Below, piece by piece: positions 10,495 to 19,348 of a stretch of 64,000 bases of DNA (positions are counted from its first letter, which is position 1; each line of letters starts with the position of its first letter). The stretch is from an uncultured Lachnospiraceae bacterium. Its GTDB lineage: Bacteria; Bacillota; Clostridia; Lachnospirales; Lachnospiraceae. The notes below the pieces were generated by a model that was not told the origin of the DNA, did not search any database, and saw nothing but the letters and a program-made list of their open reading frames with translations. A program made the translations under genes and the position numbers. Location: assembly GCA_947177165.1 (NCBI GenBank), contig CAMWTP010000007.1, forward strand, positions 1 through 64,000. Reading direction: 5' to 3'.

Positions 10495-11085
10495 TTAGAT
10501 AAATCTATTTACAAGCTCTCCAAGCCCCGGGTCTGTTGTCGCCTGACCCACAGCATTGAATTTCCACTCGCCGTTATGTCTGTAAATCTCGCCGAAAATC
10601 ATCGCTGTCATGTTAGAATAGTCTTCCGATAAGTTGTACTTGCACAGCTCTGTGTTGTTTCTGGCATCCACGATACGGATAAAAGCATTCTGAATCATTC
10701 CGAAATGCTGTTTTCTCTGAACAGCCTGGTAAATGTTCACAACAACGACAATCTTGTCATACTGCTGCGGAACTGCCGCGAGATCAACGATGATCTGCTC
10801 GTCATCCCCATCGCCCGCTCCTGTCAGATTGTCTCCCATGTGCTGTACCGTGCCGGTCTTATGTCTGAGATTGTTGAAATAAACCACATCATCGTTCGCG
10901 CGGAGCTTTCCGTCCATGAGCAGGATCGCGGATGCGTCACAGTCGATCGGCTGTGGCTTCGGTGCAAAGAGTCCTCTCTTTGCCGGCTTTGCCTCATCCC
11001 ATCCAAGTCCTACAATCACCTTGGAAAGACCTGCATTGTCCTTGGATAAACTAACCTTCTGACCTTTTTGTAAACTAACTGACAT
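10495..11085 (-). CDS. terD: TerD family protein, third of three tandem paralogues
   Basis: A cytoplasmic calcium-binding stress protein of 196 residues. The start at 11085 gives the family N-terminus [20 protein letters not shown]. The acidic loop [19 protein letters not shown] is intact. The first calcium region is altered: the usual [13 protein letters not shown] becomes a basic, proline-containing insert (AKRGLFAPKPQP) followed by IDCDASAIL. It ends with [12 protein letters not shown]. It follows its paralogue by 17 bases and precedes the calcium ATPase. It is the most diverged of the three tandem copies. Confidence 0.9.
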   Translation of the reverse strand: MSVSLQKGQKVSLSKDNAGLSKVIVGLGWDEAKPAKRGLFAPKPQPIDCDASAILLMDGKLRANDDVVYFNNLRHKTGTVQHMGDNLTGAGDGDDEQIIVDLAAVPQQYDKIVVVVNIYQAVQRKQHFGMIQNAFIRIVDARNNTELCKYNLSEDYSNMTAMIFGEIYRHNGEWKFNAVGQATTDPGLGELVNRFI

Positions 11086-11102
11086 CTCTATTTTCCCTCC
11101 TA

Positions 11103-11684
11103 TTATTCCACATCCACACCAAAATTTGCACAGAGCGCTGCAAGTCCGCCCTGGAAACCGCTTCCAATCGCGTTGAACTTCCACTCGCTGCCGTTCTTGT
11201 AAAGCTCGCCAAACACTGCTGCCGTCTCAATCGAGAAGTCCTCGCCAAGATCATAGCGAAGCATCTCCTCGCCGTTTTCTTCATTATAGATTCGGATAAA
11301 CGCATTGTTCACCTGTCCGAAATTCTGTCTTCTCTGCTCCGGCTCGTAGATTGTCACTGTAAACGCAATCTTTGTGATGTTATCAGGAACTTTTGACAAG
11401 TCAATCTTGATCTGCTCGTCGTCTCCGTCACCGACACCTGTGAGATTGTCTCCCTGATGCATAACGCTTCCCGACGGATGCGAGAGATTTCCATAAAAGA
11501 CAAAATCGCTGGAACTGCCAACCTTTCCGGTATCATTCAGAAGAAATGCAGCCGCATCCAGGTCAAAATCCCCGCCTGTATCAAACGCATTCACATCCCA
11601 TCCAAGTCCTACAACGACCTTCTTTAATCCCGGGTTATCCTTTGTGAGACTAACCTTCTGACCTTTCTGTAAACTAACTGGCAT
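11103..11684 (-). CDS. terD: TerD family protein, second tandem paralogue
   Basis: A 193-residue calcium-binding TerD protein. It has the standard start [20 protein letters not shown], the calcium sites [16 protein letters not shown] and [19 protein letters not shown], and the C-terminal [20 protein letters not shown]. TerD proteins are linked to tellurite, oxidative and phage stress resistance and probably act with TelA and the membrane pump. It lies between two paralogues in one direction, with short gaps, so the three were produced by tandem duplication. No unusual residues were seen. Confidence 0.95.
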   Translation of the reverse strand: MPVSLQKGQKVSLTKDNPGLKKVVVGLGWDVNAFDTGGDFDLDAAAFLLNDTGKVGSSSDFVFYGNLSHPSGSVMHQGDNLTGVGDGDDEQIKIDLSKVPDNITKIAFTVTIYEPEQRRQNFGQVNNAFIRIYNEENGEEMLRYDLGEDFSIETAAVFGELYKNGSEWKFNAIGSGFQGGLAALCANFGVDVE

Positions 11685-11737
11685 CCTTTATGCCCTCCAT
11701 TTCTATATATTTAGCGCGAAACATCCTATCGCGCCAT

Positions 11738-12319
11738 TTATGCGACCTCAATCCCATAGTGTCCGCAGAGCGCCGCAAGTCCTCCCTGGAATCCGCTTCC
11801 AATGGCATTAAACTTCCACTCACCATTGTGTCTGTAGAGCTCACCGACAACCACCGCCGTCTCGATCGAAAAGTCCTCGCCGAGGTCATAGCGGATCAGC
11901 TCTGTGTTGGTCGTCTCGTCAACGATACGGATAAACGCGTTCGAAACCTGTCCGAAATTCTGTCTTCTGACATCCGCGTCATAAATCGTAACCGTAAACG
12001 CAATCTTCTCAACGTTTGCCGGAACCTTTGCCAGTTCAATCTCGATCTGCTCATCGTCGCCTTCTCCCTCGCCTGTCAGGTTGTCACCCATATGCTTGAC
12101 AGCCTCGCTCGGGTGCGTCAGATTTCCATAGAACACAAACTCCTTCTCCGTCGGGCACTTTCCGTTTGCGCCCACCATAAATGCCGCTGCGTCCAAATCG
12201 AAATCCGCGCCGGAATCAAACGCATTCACATCCCATCCGAGTCCTACCATGATCTTTTTGAGACCCGGATTCCCCTTTGTCAAGTCAACCTTCTGTCCTT
12301 TTGATAAACTAATTGGCAT
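11738..12319 (-). CDS. terD: TerD family protein, first tandem paralogue
   Basis: A 193-residue TerD protein with both calcium regions intact: [16 protein letters not shown] and [19 protein letters not shown], where the third Gly-Asp pair is changed to GE. The C-terminus [16 protein letters not shown] is nearly the same as in the second copy. It follows telA by 33 bases and is likely translated from the same message. The strong identity between copies one and two, against the diverged third, suggests the latest duplication made these two. Confidence 0.95.
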   Translation of the reverse strand: MPISLSKGQKVDLTKGNPGLKKIMVGLGWDVNAFDSGADFDLDAAAFMVGANGKCPTEKEFVFYGNLTHPSEAVKHMGDNLTGEGEGDDEQIEIELAKVPANVEKIAFTVTIYDADVRRQNFGQVSNAFIRIVDETTNTELIRYDLGEDFSIETAVVVGELYRHNGEWKFNAIGSGFQGGLAALCGHYGIEVA

Positions 12320-12352
12320 ACCTTTTTTCCTCCTTCACATGAAAAGTTATTT

Positions 12353-13504
12353 TCAGTTCTTTTTATTGGGAACATGGTACATCTCGTTGAACTCCCGCTT
12401 GATATTCTCGAGCCTTGCCTGATCCTCAATGCGCTTCTGTCTCGCGTCATTCTGAATCTGTCTCGTCTCATTGATACCATCCACGATCGTTCTCCAGGTT
12501 GTCTCCAATGTTTCAATCTTGATTGAGCTGCCTGCCGCCATCGCCGTTGTCATCTTCGTCTGCTCTACCGTATTCTGCGCATTCTTGATCAGCATCTCGT
12601 TTGTCTTGGCATCAAGCGCACTCATCGCCTCCGCCTGTATCTTCTGGCGTTTGAGCATGATCGCCTGTGCAAGTGCCTGCTTAAATACCGGCAGTGTGAT
12701 GATAAAAGCCGAGTTGATCTTCCTGACAAGGTTCATGTTGCTGAACTCCATCGCCTTGATCATAGGAATCGACTGCATCGCCACACTCTCCGCTGTCCTC
12801 AGGTCCTGAGTCCGCTGCTCGAGCATCATCAGCGCCTGATTGAGACTTGTGATCTCAAACTGTATCGAGGTGTCGCCCGTCGTCTGCATGTCGGACTCTC
12901 TCTGTGCGATGTACGCCTCGATCTCCCTGCATCCCTGCTCTCCGGCAAGAATATATTTTACCAGCTCGTGGTAATAGTCCACGTTTGCCTCAAACATTTT
13001 ATCCAGATTACGGTTTGACTGCTTGATCTCCGACTCATATTTCCTGAGCTCCACATAAATCTTGTCAACCTCGTCCCCCATTGTGTGATACTTATCCAGA
13101 ATCTTATCAAGCTGCTTTCTCATGTTGCCAAAAAGCTTCCCGAAAAGGGTAGGATTCTCCTGAAGTTCATCAATATCAAACTTCTCCATCACCTTCGCAA
13201 GCGCGTTTAACATCTCGCTCGAGTCGTCGAGCTGGGACATATTCACGTTGTTCAGCACAACATCGGAAGCCTTTGAGATCTCCTCCGCAACCTCCGCGCC
13301 AAACGACACGATCGTCTCCAGATTATTGACCTCAATCGTGCTCACGATATCGTCAACCTCCTGCGAACCGACCAGTACCTCGTTCATCTGCTGTCTGTCT
13401 TCCACAATATCATATGTTTTGACCACTTCAATCTCATTTTTTGTATCCGCGGTACTAGCCATAACCGGCGACTGCGTCTTTACCCTGCTAAAATCAAGTC
13501 CCAT
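12353..13504 (-). CDS. telA: Toxic anion resistance protein, TelA family
   Basis: A 383-residue, almost wholly alpha-helical cytoplasmic protein of the TelA/KlaA family, associated with tellurite resistance and TerD partners. Recognisable parts are MGLDFSRVK, the LDEFMLDK-like helices replaced by LQENPTLFGKLFGNM, EQGCREIEAYIAQRE, and the conserved NLNLVRKINSAF-type segment seen here as FSNMNLVRKINSAFIITLP, followed by LKRQKIQAEAMSALD. GGAGGATTAAGG before ATG 13504 fixes the start; an ATG ten codons upstream lacks this. It lies directly between the YceG-like gene and the terD genes, the same order as in the Bacillus yce operon. Confidence 0.92.
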   Translation of the reverse strand: MGLDFSRVKTQSPVMASTADTKNEIEVVKTYDIVEDRQQMNEVLVGSQEVDDIVSTIEVNNLETIVSFGAEVAEEISKASDVVLNNVNMSQLDDSSEMLNALAKVMEKFDIDELQENPTLFGKLFGNMRKQLDKILDKYHTMGDEVDKIYVELRKYESEIKQSNRNLDKMFEANVDYYHELVKYILAGEQGCREIEAYIAQRESDMQTTGDTSIQFEITSLNQALMMLEQRTQDLRTAESVAMQSIPMIKAMEFSNMNLVRKINSAFIITLPVFKQALAQAIMLKRQKIQAEAMSALDAKTNEMLIKNAQNTVEQTKMTTAMAAGSSIKIETLETTWRTIVDGINETRQIQNDARQKRIEDQARLENIKREFNEMYHVPNKKN

Positions 13505-13570
13505 CCTTAATCCTCCATTTCTTGTTAAACCCATGCGGGAAACCCCGCCCCTTGGGCATTACCTTAAACA

Positions 13571-15853
13571 TTAACCCCTTCTAAAAAGCTTATCGCGCCA
13601 TGACAGCCGTGTCCCCGATGGAACCAGCGCCATATTGGGAACCTGCAGGTCGTATACATACTCGCCGATCTGGTGCTCCTCCATTAAATTCCTGTTAAAA
13701 TATTTCTCTATATTCTGATAGCCCGTCGGCACAAAAAACACCACATCAAACCCCGCAAGATTCAAAAAGGCCGTCAGGATCGAATCCTCAAGGGAAATGA
13801 TCTTTTCCCCCGTGTTGATATAAATCAGCTTCGGATTCTTTTTCGTGAAATCAAACTTCTGAATCAGCCGCACAATCTCTTTGGGCATATTCAGTATTGT
13901 CGCAATGATCGTATACTCCGTGCCGTTTTCAAACGTCCCTCTGATCACTTTACTCTCTATCAAAAGCTGCAGTTTGTCAAAAATATGTTCCTGAACCTCA
14001 TCCCGCAGAAAACTGTAGGCATAGTTCGGATTTTCCCTGATTTTCTTTCTCTGCAGCCGTCCATTCTTGAAAAATTCAACCGCGTACATCTTCATCGGAT
14101 TGGGCGCTGTGGAATCGATATACGGAACATTCTTCACGACAAACGTATCCTCTGTCATCAACTCCTTAATCGAACTCCAGTACTTCTGCACCACACCATC
14201 CTTGACTCCCGACACCTTTGCAAATATCACCGGCAGTGTGACGACGCCATTCTCCGTGCTGAAATTCGGGCGGAACTTCAGCTCTTCCTTCCACAAAATT
14301 TTGATTTCCTCGTACATCGTCTGCAGCGTGATCGAAACCGCCTTGTCATACTGATAATTGCGATACATCCCAGTATCCTGATACATCAGCCCGTCAAGCT
14401 CGCGCTCCGCATGGTACGCGACAGTTCCTACCTGCACATCTGCGCTCTGACGCGGATACCTGTTCATGGACAATGACTCCGTGAAATGAATCTCATACAG
14501 AAGTGTGTCCTCAAGACAGCACCTTGTATTCAAATTTGGATTTAAGACCAGCACATCCACCGGAAGCCTCGCCAGTATCCGCAGGAACAATGCCTCGTTC
14601 TCATCCCTGCAGGGCCCCATGTGTATAAAGCAGCTGATCTCCGGCATCTTCCAGTTTGAAAAGAGCTGCTTCTGGTAGCGTTTGAGCCAGCAGAGCATAT
14701 AGACTGCCCTGTTGGTGAGTTTGTTGAGGTTCATATCTGCGGTCTTCGCCTCAGCGAGCATCATGTCCAGAAACGCCTTCACCATAGCGCGCTGCAATTC
14801 AATGTCTGCAGTGTACCGAATGTTCGCGGACAGATCCATCAGCATCTCATCCTGCCTTGTATAATTTTTGCGTTTCACTGCGGCAATTTCGTCCATCTCG
14901 GGCTTTGGTATGCACTCGTCGACGATGACGACGCGCCGGCTGCTGTTGGTCAGCTCCATCTGAAACTGATACAGCTCATTGGCATAGGTCAGCTTATCCT
15001 CCACCCCGTTGATTCTGTAAAAACAATTATAAAAAAGTCTCGGGTCGTCGCCCCTTGCAGCAACACCTTTTCTGAAATCCGCAAGCCCGCTCCCCTCAAT
15101 CCATGCGTTTGTACAGTTGAGAATCTGCGGCCTGGTCCCATAAATCCTCTCGTTATTCAGTGCCCTCTGAATCTCGGACCGAATCCATTTTAAGCTGAAA
15201 TTCGGCGGAAATTCCCGCATATCGGGCAGCACGAGACTGTCCGATAACCGATTGTCCGCATCAAGGCTCTGATACCTGATATCTCCTCCATATTGCAGGA
15301 GCACTACATCGCAGCCCGCATTGGAAAGGACTGTGACAAGCTGCAGCTCATAGCTGCTGATATCCCCCTCATATAAAATCTTAGGAATCGTATTTTCGCC
15401 CAGCATGTTGACGATGCGCTCAAATTTATAGTATAACCAGCACATGAACTTTATGTATGCATTTTTCAGCATATTGTCGTTTTTGCCGGATTGACGCAGT
15501 GCACAGAGTGTCTCATAGAGAGACCGCGCGACATTCCCCCTCTGGTAATCGTTCATGCGCGGCAGCCACTTTCTCAGACTCTGAGAGATAAAATCCGGAC
15601 TCATCCGAAAATCCCGCCCCATGATCTCCTCATAGTAGGCCAGGTTTTTCTCGTCCGGATTGGGGATTCTGCCCTCGATGATCACACCCGATAATCTCGC
15701 CGCCTCGTAATATCGCTGTATAAACTGCCCGATTTCCTCGGTATACCCATTAATCCTGTAAAAATACACACCCCTGCCAGGTCTGCTATCGCGTTCCACA
15801 AAAAAATCGTTCAGATTTTTTACCTTAATATGCGCAAACATATTCTCCCTCAA
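13571..15853 (-). CDS. YceG-like protein of the Ter biosynthetic module
   Basis: A 760-residue cytoplasmic protein resembling Bacillus YceG (Pfam YceG_bac, a putative part of a Ter-linked biosynthetic module). It has no membrane spans and no signal peptide. Features include FIQRYYEAARLSGVIIEGRI near the N-terminus, a central Rossmann-like stretch (SNAGCDVVLLQYGGD), the DVLVLNPNLN strand, and a C-terminal domain with GFDVVFFVPTGYQNIEKYFN. The last part resembles a nucleotide- or glycosyl-binding fold, but no catalytic motif is certain. It lies next to telA with a 66-base gap. Reaction unknown. Confidence 0.8.
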   Translation of the reverse strand: MRENMFAHIKVKNLNDFFVERDSRPGRGVYFYRINGYTEEIGQFIQRYYEAARLSGVIIEGRIPNPDEKNLAYYEEIMGRDFRMSPDFISQSLRKWLPRMNDYQRGNVARSLYETLCALRQSGKNDNMLKNAYIKFMCWLYYKFERIVNMLGENTIPKILYEGDISSYELQLVTVLSNAGCDVVLLQYGGDIRYQSLDADNRLSDSLVLPDMREFPPNFSLKWIRSEIQRALNNERIYGTRPQILNCTNAWIEGSGLADFRKGVAARGDDPRLFYNCFYRINGVEDKLTYANELYQFQMELTNSSRRVVIVDECIPKPEMDEIAAVKRKNYTRQDEMLMDLSANIRYTADIELQRAMVKAFLDMMLAEAKTADMNLNKLTNRAVYMLCWLKRYQKQLFSNWKMPEISCFIHMGPCRDENEALFLRILARLPVDVLVLNPNLNTRCCLEDTLLYEIHFTESLSMNRYPRQSADVQVGTVAYHAERELDGLMYQDTGMYRNYQYDKAVSITLQTMYEEIKILWKEELKFRPNFSTENGVVTLPVIFAKVSGVKDGVVQKYWSSIKELMTEDTFVVKNVPYIDSTAPNPMKMYAVEFFKNGRLQRKKIRENPNYAYSFLRDEVQEHIFDKLQLLIESKVIRGTFENGTEYTIIATILNMPKEIVRLIQKFDFTKKNPKLIYINTGEKIISLEDSILTAFLNLAGFDVVFFVPTGYQNIEKYFNRNLMEEHQIGEYVYDLQVPNMALVPSGTRLSWRDKLFRRG

Positions 15854-16053
15854 TCAATATCACTTGCAACAGTCCACCCTCCGGCCGTCTGTTACAGGCA
15901 TCCACAGTCCCAGAGCGAACTGCAGCTATCGTTTTCCTACTTTTTTCCAACACAGATAATAAAAGTATATCATAACCACAGGACTTGTTCAACACAAACA
16001 GAACATACTTTCAAATATTAATTCAATTTTAATCCATTTTTAATGATTCTGTC

Positions 16054-16938
16054 TTAACTTCGAAAGCCCTGTGTAAACAGATTGATAAATTCATACCCCA
16101 CTGCCCAGTTAATCCCCTGTGCGCCCGGCGCACCCGCAGTGCTGATTCCTATGACTTCCCCGTACATATTGAGCACAGCGCCGCCCGAACTTCCCGGTGA
16201 TGTCGGTGCCGTAAACTGTATCATATCCACATCATCCAGCACGCGAAATCCTGCTATAATGCCGTCTGACACTGAATTAAACAGTCCCAGCGGACTCCCG
16301 ATTGCCACCACTTTCTGTCCTCTGACAAGCTTCTGCGGCCCTTTGTATATAGGAAGCGGTACAAGCGCCCGGTCAATCCTGATGACTGCGAGGTCAAGCA
16401 CCTGATTGTACTTGATGATCTGCTCTGCCCTGTAGCAGTTGTCGTCATTCTCGATCCTGACTGTAAAAAAACTGCCCTCGCTCAGCACATGGTTATTCGT
16501 GAGAATATAGCCCTTCCTGCCGATCATAATGCCGGAACCCGACGCAAATGCTTCTCCCTTCTTGTCATGAACCATAATCATCACGACAGACGACGCCAGC
16601 TGGGCAAGCTGCTCAAAACTCATCTCTGCCCTTGCACCGGAACCCACACCGCTCTGATTCGCACTGCCATGACTCTGCCCCGCACGCGGAGGAATCCGTA
16701 CCTGCACTGGCTCTGAGACCGCTGCAGGAGGCCTCTCGAGCCGCTGCGGTGCCAGTGCCTGCTGAGACGTTGCCGGTGTCCTGCCATGACGCGGCGGTAT
16801 CGAGACACGCACTGGCTGCGCATCTGCCTGCGGCGTCCCTGCCGGGGACTGTGCAGACGGCTGTGATGCTGCCCTCCTGTCAGGACGCGGCGGAATAACC
16901 ACTTTGATATTCTGATTGTTCATCTGTCCATTTCCCAT
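16054..16938 (-). CDS. Trypsin-like serine protease with IPPR repeats
   Basis: A 294-residue protein with a disordered Pro/Gln/Ala-rich N-terminal region of about 120 residues, then an S1C/trypsin-like protease domain. The catalytic triad is visible: His in TNNHVLSEG, Asp in NQVLDLAVIRID and Ser in TSPGSSGGAVLN. The leader carries three copies of V-x-V/S/R-I-P-P-R (VVIPPRPDRR, VSIPPRHGRT, VRIPPRAGQS), which look like docking motifs. No signal peptide or membrane segment is seen, so unlike HtrA it probably works in the cytoplasm. There is no PDZ domain. ATG 16938 is preferred because AGAGGA is well spaced; ATG 16923 is the alternative. It lies in the Ter operon upstream of the YceG gene. Confidence 0.85.
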   Translation of the reverse strand: MGNGQMNNQNIKVVIPPRPDRRAASQPSAQSPAGTPQADAQPVRVSIPPRHGRTPATSQQALAPQRLERPPAAVSEPVQVRIPPRAGQSHGSANQSGVGSGARAEMSFEQLAQLASSVVMIMVHDKKGEAFASGSGIMIGRKGYILTNNHVLSEGSFFTVRIENDDNCYRAEQIIKYNQVLDLAVIRIDRALVPLPIYKGPQKLVRGQKVVAIGSPLGLFNSVSDGIIAGFRVLDDVDMIQFTAPTSPGSSGGAVLNMYGEVIGISTAGAPGAQGINWAVGYEFINLFTQGFRS

Positions 16939-17155
16939 TCCCTTATCCTCTGCTACCTTGAATCTGAAAATCAGCAAATATTTATCTACTCTGCCTTAAG
17001 ATCTGCTGTCTCCTATAGCAATATTCTACCCATTTCACAGCACAAAGTCAATATTTACTACCATTTTGTGTAAATGTATGGTATAGTGTATCTGTTTGGA
17101 TTAATGTGCATTATCGCTTTTTTCGCCAGATCATTTTTTATGGGGGACTTTTATC

Positions 17156-18121
17156 ATGAACAATTCTTTACTTTTTTACAGCGTCGGCGCGCTTTTGTAC
17201 TGTCCCGCCAACAGGAGAACGATTGTCGATTCCATCGTCAGCCATCGGTTTGGCACAAAATATTCGCTCGCACTGTGTCTCGAGGACACAATCCGGGACG
17301 ACTGTGTCGCGGAGGCAGAGCATATACTGGCAGACTCCCTGCGCCGGCTGGACGAACAGTCACAGATGAAAAAGTTTTATCTGCCTAAAATATTCGTGCG
17401 TGTGCGAAACGCCCGCCAGATCGGAAGGCTCCACAAGGCTTTCGGGGGGAGCGCAAGGCTTGTCACAGGCTTTATCCTTCCCAAATTTTCACTGGAAAAT
17501 GCAGATGGATACATACAGGAGCTGATCAAGATCAATGAGACTACGGACGGATCGGTGTACACCATGCCGATCTTTGAAAGTCCGAGCATTATTGACCTGC
17601 GCGGCAGATATGAAATCTTATATACGCTGAAAGACAAATTAAATCAGATTGAAGACAGAGTATTGAATATCCGCGTCGGCGGAAATGACCTCTGCCATGC
17701 ATTTGGATTCCGAAGACATGACGACGAATCCATACACCAGATCCGTCCGGTCGCCAATATTTTTTCCGACATCATCACGGTCTACGGCATGGACTATGTC
17801 GTTTCCGGTCCGGTGTGGGAATACTATAACAGCCCTAACTGGGAAAAAGGCCTGTATCACGAGATCGCTGACGACAAGCTCTGCGGCTTTGTCGGAAAGA
17901 CGGTCATCTATCCCAGCCAGATCGCGGTCGTAAATGAATCATACAAGGTATCGGAAAAGGACTATCAGGACGCTGCCGCGATCCTGAACTGGGATAAATC
18001 ATCCCATTCGCTGGTGGCCGGCAGCGCGGGCAGGGAGCGCATGAACGAGTATAAAACACACTCCCGCTGGGCACTGCGCACGATACATCTGGCTGAATAC
18101 TTTGGCATAAAAAATTATTAG
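17156..18121 (+). CDS. HpcH/HpaI aldolase or citrate-lyase-like protein
   Basis: A 321-residue TIM-barrel protein of the citrate lyase beta/HpcH type. Markers are YCPANRRTIVDSIV near the N-terminus, ALCLEDTIRDDCV with acidic metal ligands, KIFVRVRNARQ, LVTGFILPK, MPIFESPSIIDLRG and RVGGNDLCHAFGF, then VVNESYKVSEKDY. Family enzymes cleave or form C-C bonds in acyl-CoA or oxo-acid substrates. Ter-linked members are predicted to act on an unknown intermediate with the two PRTase proteins. GGGGG ahead of ATG 17156 sets the start. It is transcribed away from the protease gene, and its end converges on the PRTase-Pelota gene across a shared terminator. Confidence 0.85.
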   Translation: MNNSLLFYSVGALLYCPANRRTIVDSIVSHRFGTKYSLALCLEDTIRDDCVAEAEHILADSLRRLDEQSQMKKFYLPKIFVRVRNARQIGRLHKAFGGSARLVTGFILPKFSLENADGYIQELIKINETTDGSVYTMPIFESPSIIDLRGRYEILYTLKDKLNQIEDRVLNIRVGGNDLCHAFGFRRHDDESIHQIRPVANIFSDIITVYGMDYVVSGPVWEYYNSPNWEKGLYHEIADDKLCGFVGKTVIYPSQIAVVNESYKVSEKDYQDAAAILNWDKSSHSLVAGSAGRERMNEYKTHSRWALRTIHLAEYFGIKNY

Positions 18122-18153
18122 CTGGCGCTCTGAGACTCATGTCTCCGCCAGCT
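18120..18153. terminator. Bidirectional terminator
   Basis: A nested stem, AGCTGGCG/CGCCAGCT outside and GAGAC/GTCTC inside, spans the 3' ends of the convergent citrate-lyase-like and PRTase-Pelota genes. It overlaps both stop-codon regions. Confidence 0.65.
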
Positions 18154-19216
18154 TTCTGATTATGCCGCAGCACTTGTAATGCTTTAACGGATAATATTCA
18201 ATCGGGACACTTTTTTCCTCAGCAAGTCTCACGATATGGCTTAGCTCTGGATTATCCCTGTATTTCTCATCGACCAGCACCTTCCATGGAACACGCCGCA
18301 AAAGCACTCGCGTTGTCTCCCCGATTCCCGGCTTGATCAGATTGATGTCGTCCACATCAAACGCTTCAGCAAGCGCCCGCACGTCGTCAATGCCATAACC
18401 GCTGACTGCACTCTTCTCCGACAAATCCTGTGACTGACAGCTTTCCGCCAGGGTATCGTCGATCCCAAAACAACGCTCTATCGCATTGATAAACTCATAG
18501 GACAAATCCGAGTCCGCCAGCTCACCATAATAAACGGCGCCGTGAAAATCGTCAGGACCTATGATATCATTTCGCAAAAATGTCCTGCTCACCAGCCCTG
18601 AGACGGTGCAATTCAGGCAGGAGCTTGGAATCAGGATATCATCATGCGTGCCGCAAAGCTCTGTCACATTCGCCGGGTCTGCCACGACGGCAATGTCAGA
18701 GGAAACTCCTTCGTATGCTTCGATATCCTTTCGCAGTTCATTCAATATCGCGCCTTTCCCAATCCAGCCATCCAGAAAGAGAAGCTGCTGCGGCTGATAC
18801 CGTTCCAGCAGATATTTCATGGCATTATCGTCGATGCCCCTTCCCTTTATGATGGAAATAGCGTAATGGGGAACGTCCAGCTGATATTTCTGGCGGATAT
18901 AGCGCTTCACCAATATTCCGATCGGGATTCCCGCCCTTGCAAGGGACACGATCACAACCGCCCTCCCTTTCGTCTGTATGATCTTATCTGACAGCCTTCC
19001 CACCGCAAGGGCTGTCGGTCTTGCATACTTATCAAGCGCTTCGCTGTATACCTCCATGTACTTCTGCGTCGGTACATACTCAATCGGAAGCATCTCACTG
19101 TAGTGCCTGCCGGACTGGATCAACCGCTCGCGCTCCTCCGTTGGCTGCGGCTTTACCAGACCTGTGATGTCCTTGAGCAGCAGCGTCACGTCCTCTTCCC
19201 TGTATGAACTTCTCAT
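18137..19216 (-). CDS. Phosphoribosyltransferase-like protein with C-terminal Pelota RNA-binding domain (StiP family)
   Basis: A 359-residue Ter-linked protein. The first two-thirds is a PRTase-like fold (IVSLARAGIPIGILVKRY, then ISIIKGRGIDDNAM and LLFLDGWIGKGAI). The C-terminal 70 residues form a Pelota-type RNA-binding domain (KPGIGETTRVLLRRVPWKV ... HYKCCGIIRKLAE). The family is also catalogued as 'cysteine protease StiP', but the PRTase reading fits the motifs better. It probably uses PRPP or a related sugar phosphate on an RNA- or base-derived substrate. The start at 19216 is the only good ATG. A MATE gene lies 132 bases upstream in the same direction. Confidence 0.87.
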   Translation of the reverse strand: MRSSYREEDVTLLLKDITGLVKPQPTEERERLIQSGRHYSEMLPIEYVPTQKYMEVYSEALDKYARPTALAVGRLSDKIIQTKGRAVVIVSLARAGIPIGILVKRYIRQKYQLDVPHYAISIIKGRGIDDNAMKYLLERYQPQQLLFLDGWIGKGAILNELRKDIEAYEGVSSDIAVVADPANVTELCGTHDDILIPSSCLNCTVSGLVSRTFLRNDIIGPDDFHGAVYYGELADSDLSYEFINAIERCFGIDDTLAESCQSQDLSEKSAVSGYGIDDVRALAEAFDVDDINLIKPGIGETTRVLLRRVPWKVLVDEKYRDNPELSHIVRLAEEKSVPIEYYPLKHYKCCGIIRKLAET

Positions 19217-19348
19217 GCGAATCTGCCTCCTCTGTCATTTACTCTGCGGAAGTCTGCCAGATTTTCTGACTTCCTTTTCGGTCCTTAACGACCTCTTTTA
19301 ATATGATATTCTTCTATCTGTATGACCGCCCCCTCCGCTGTCTCTGAT

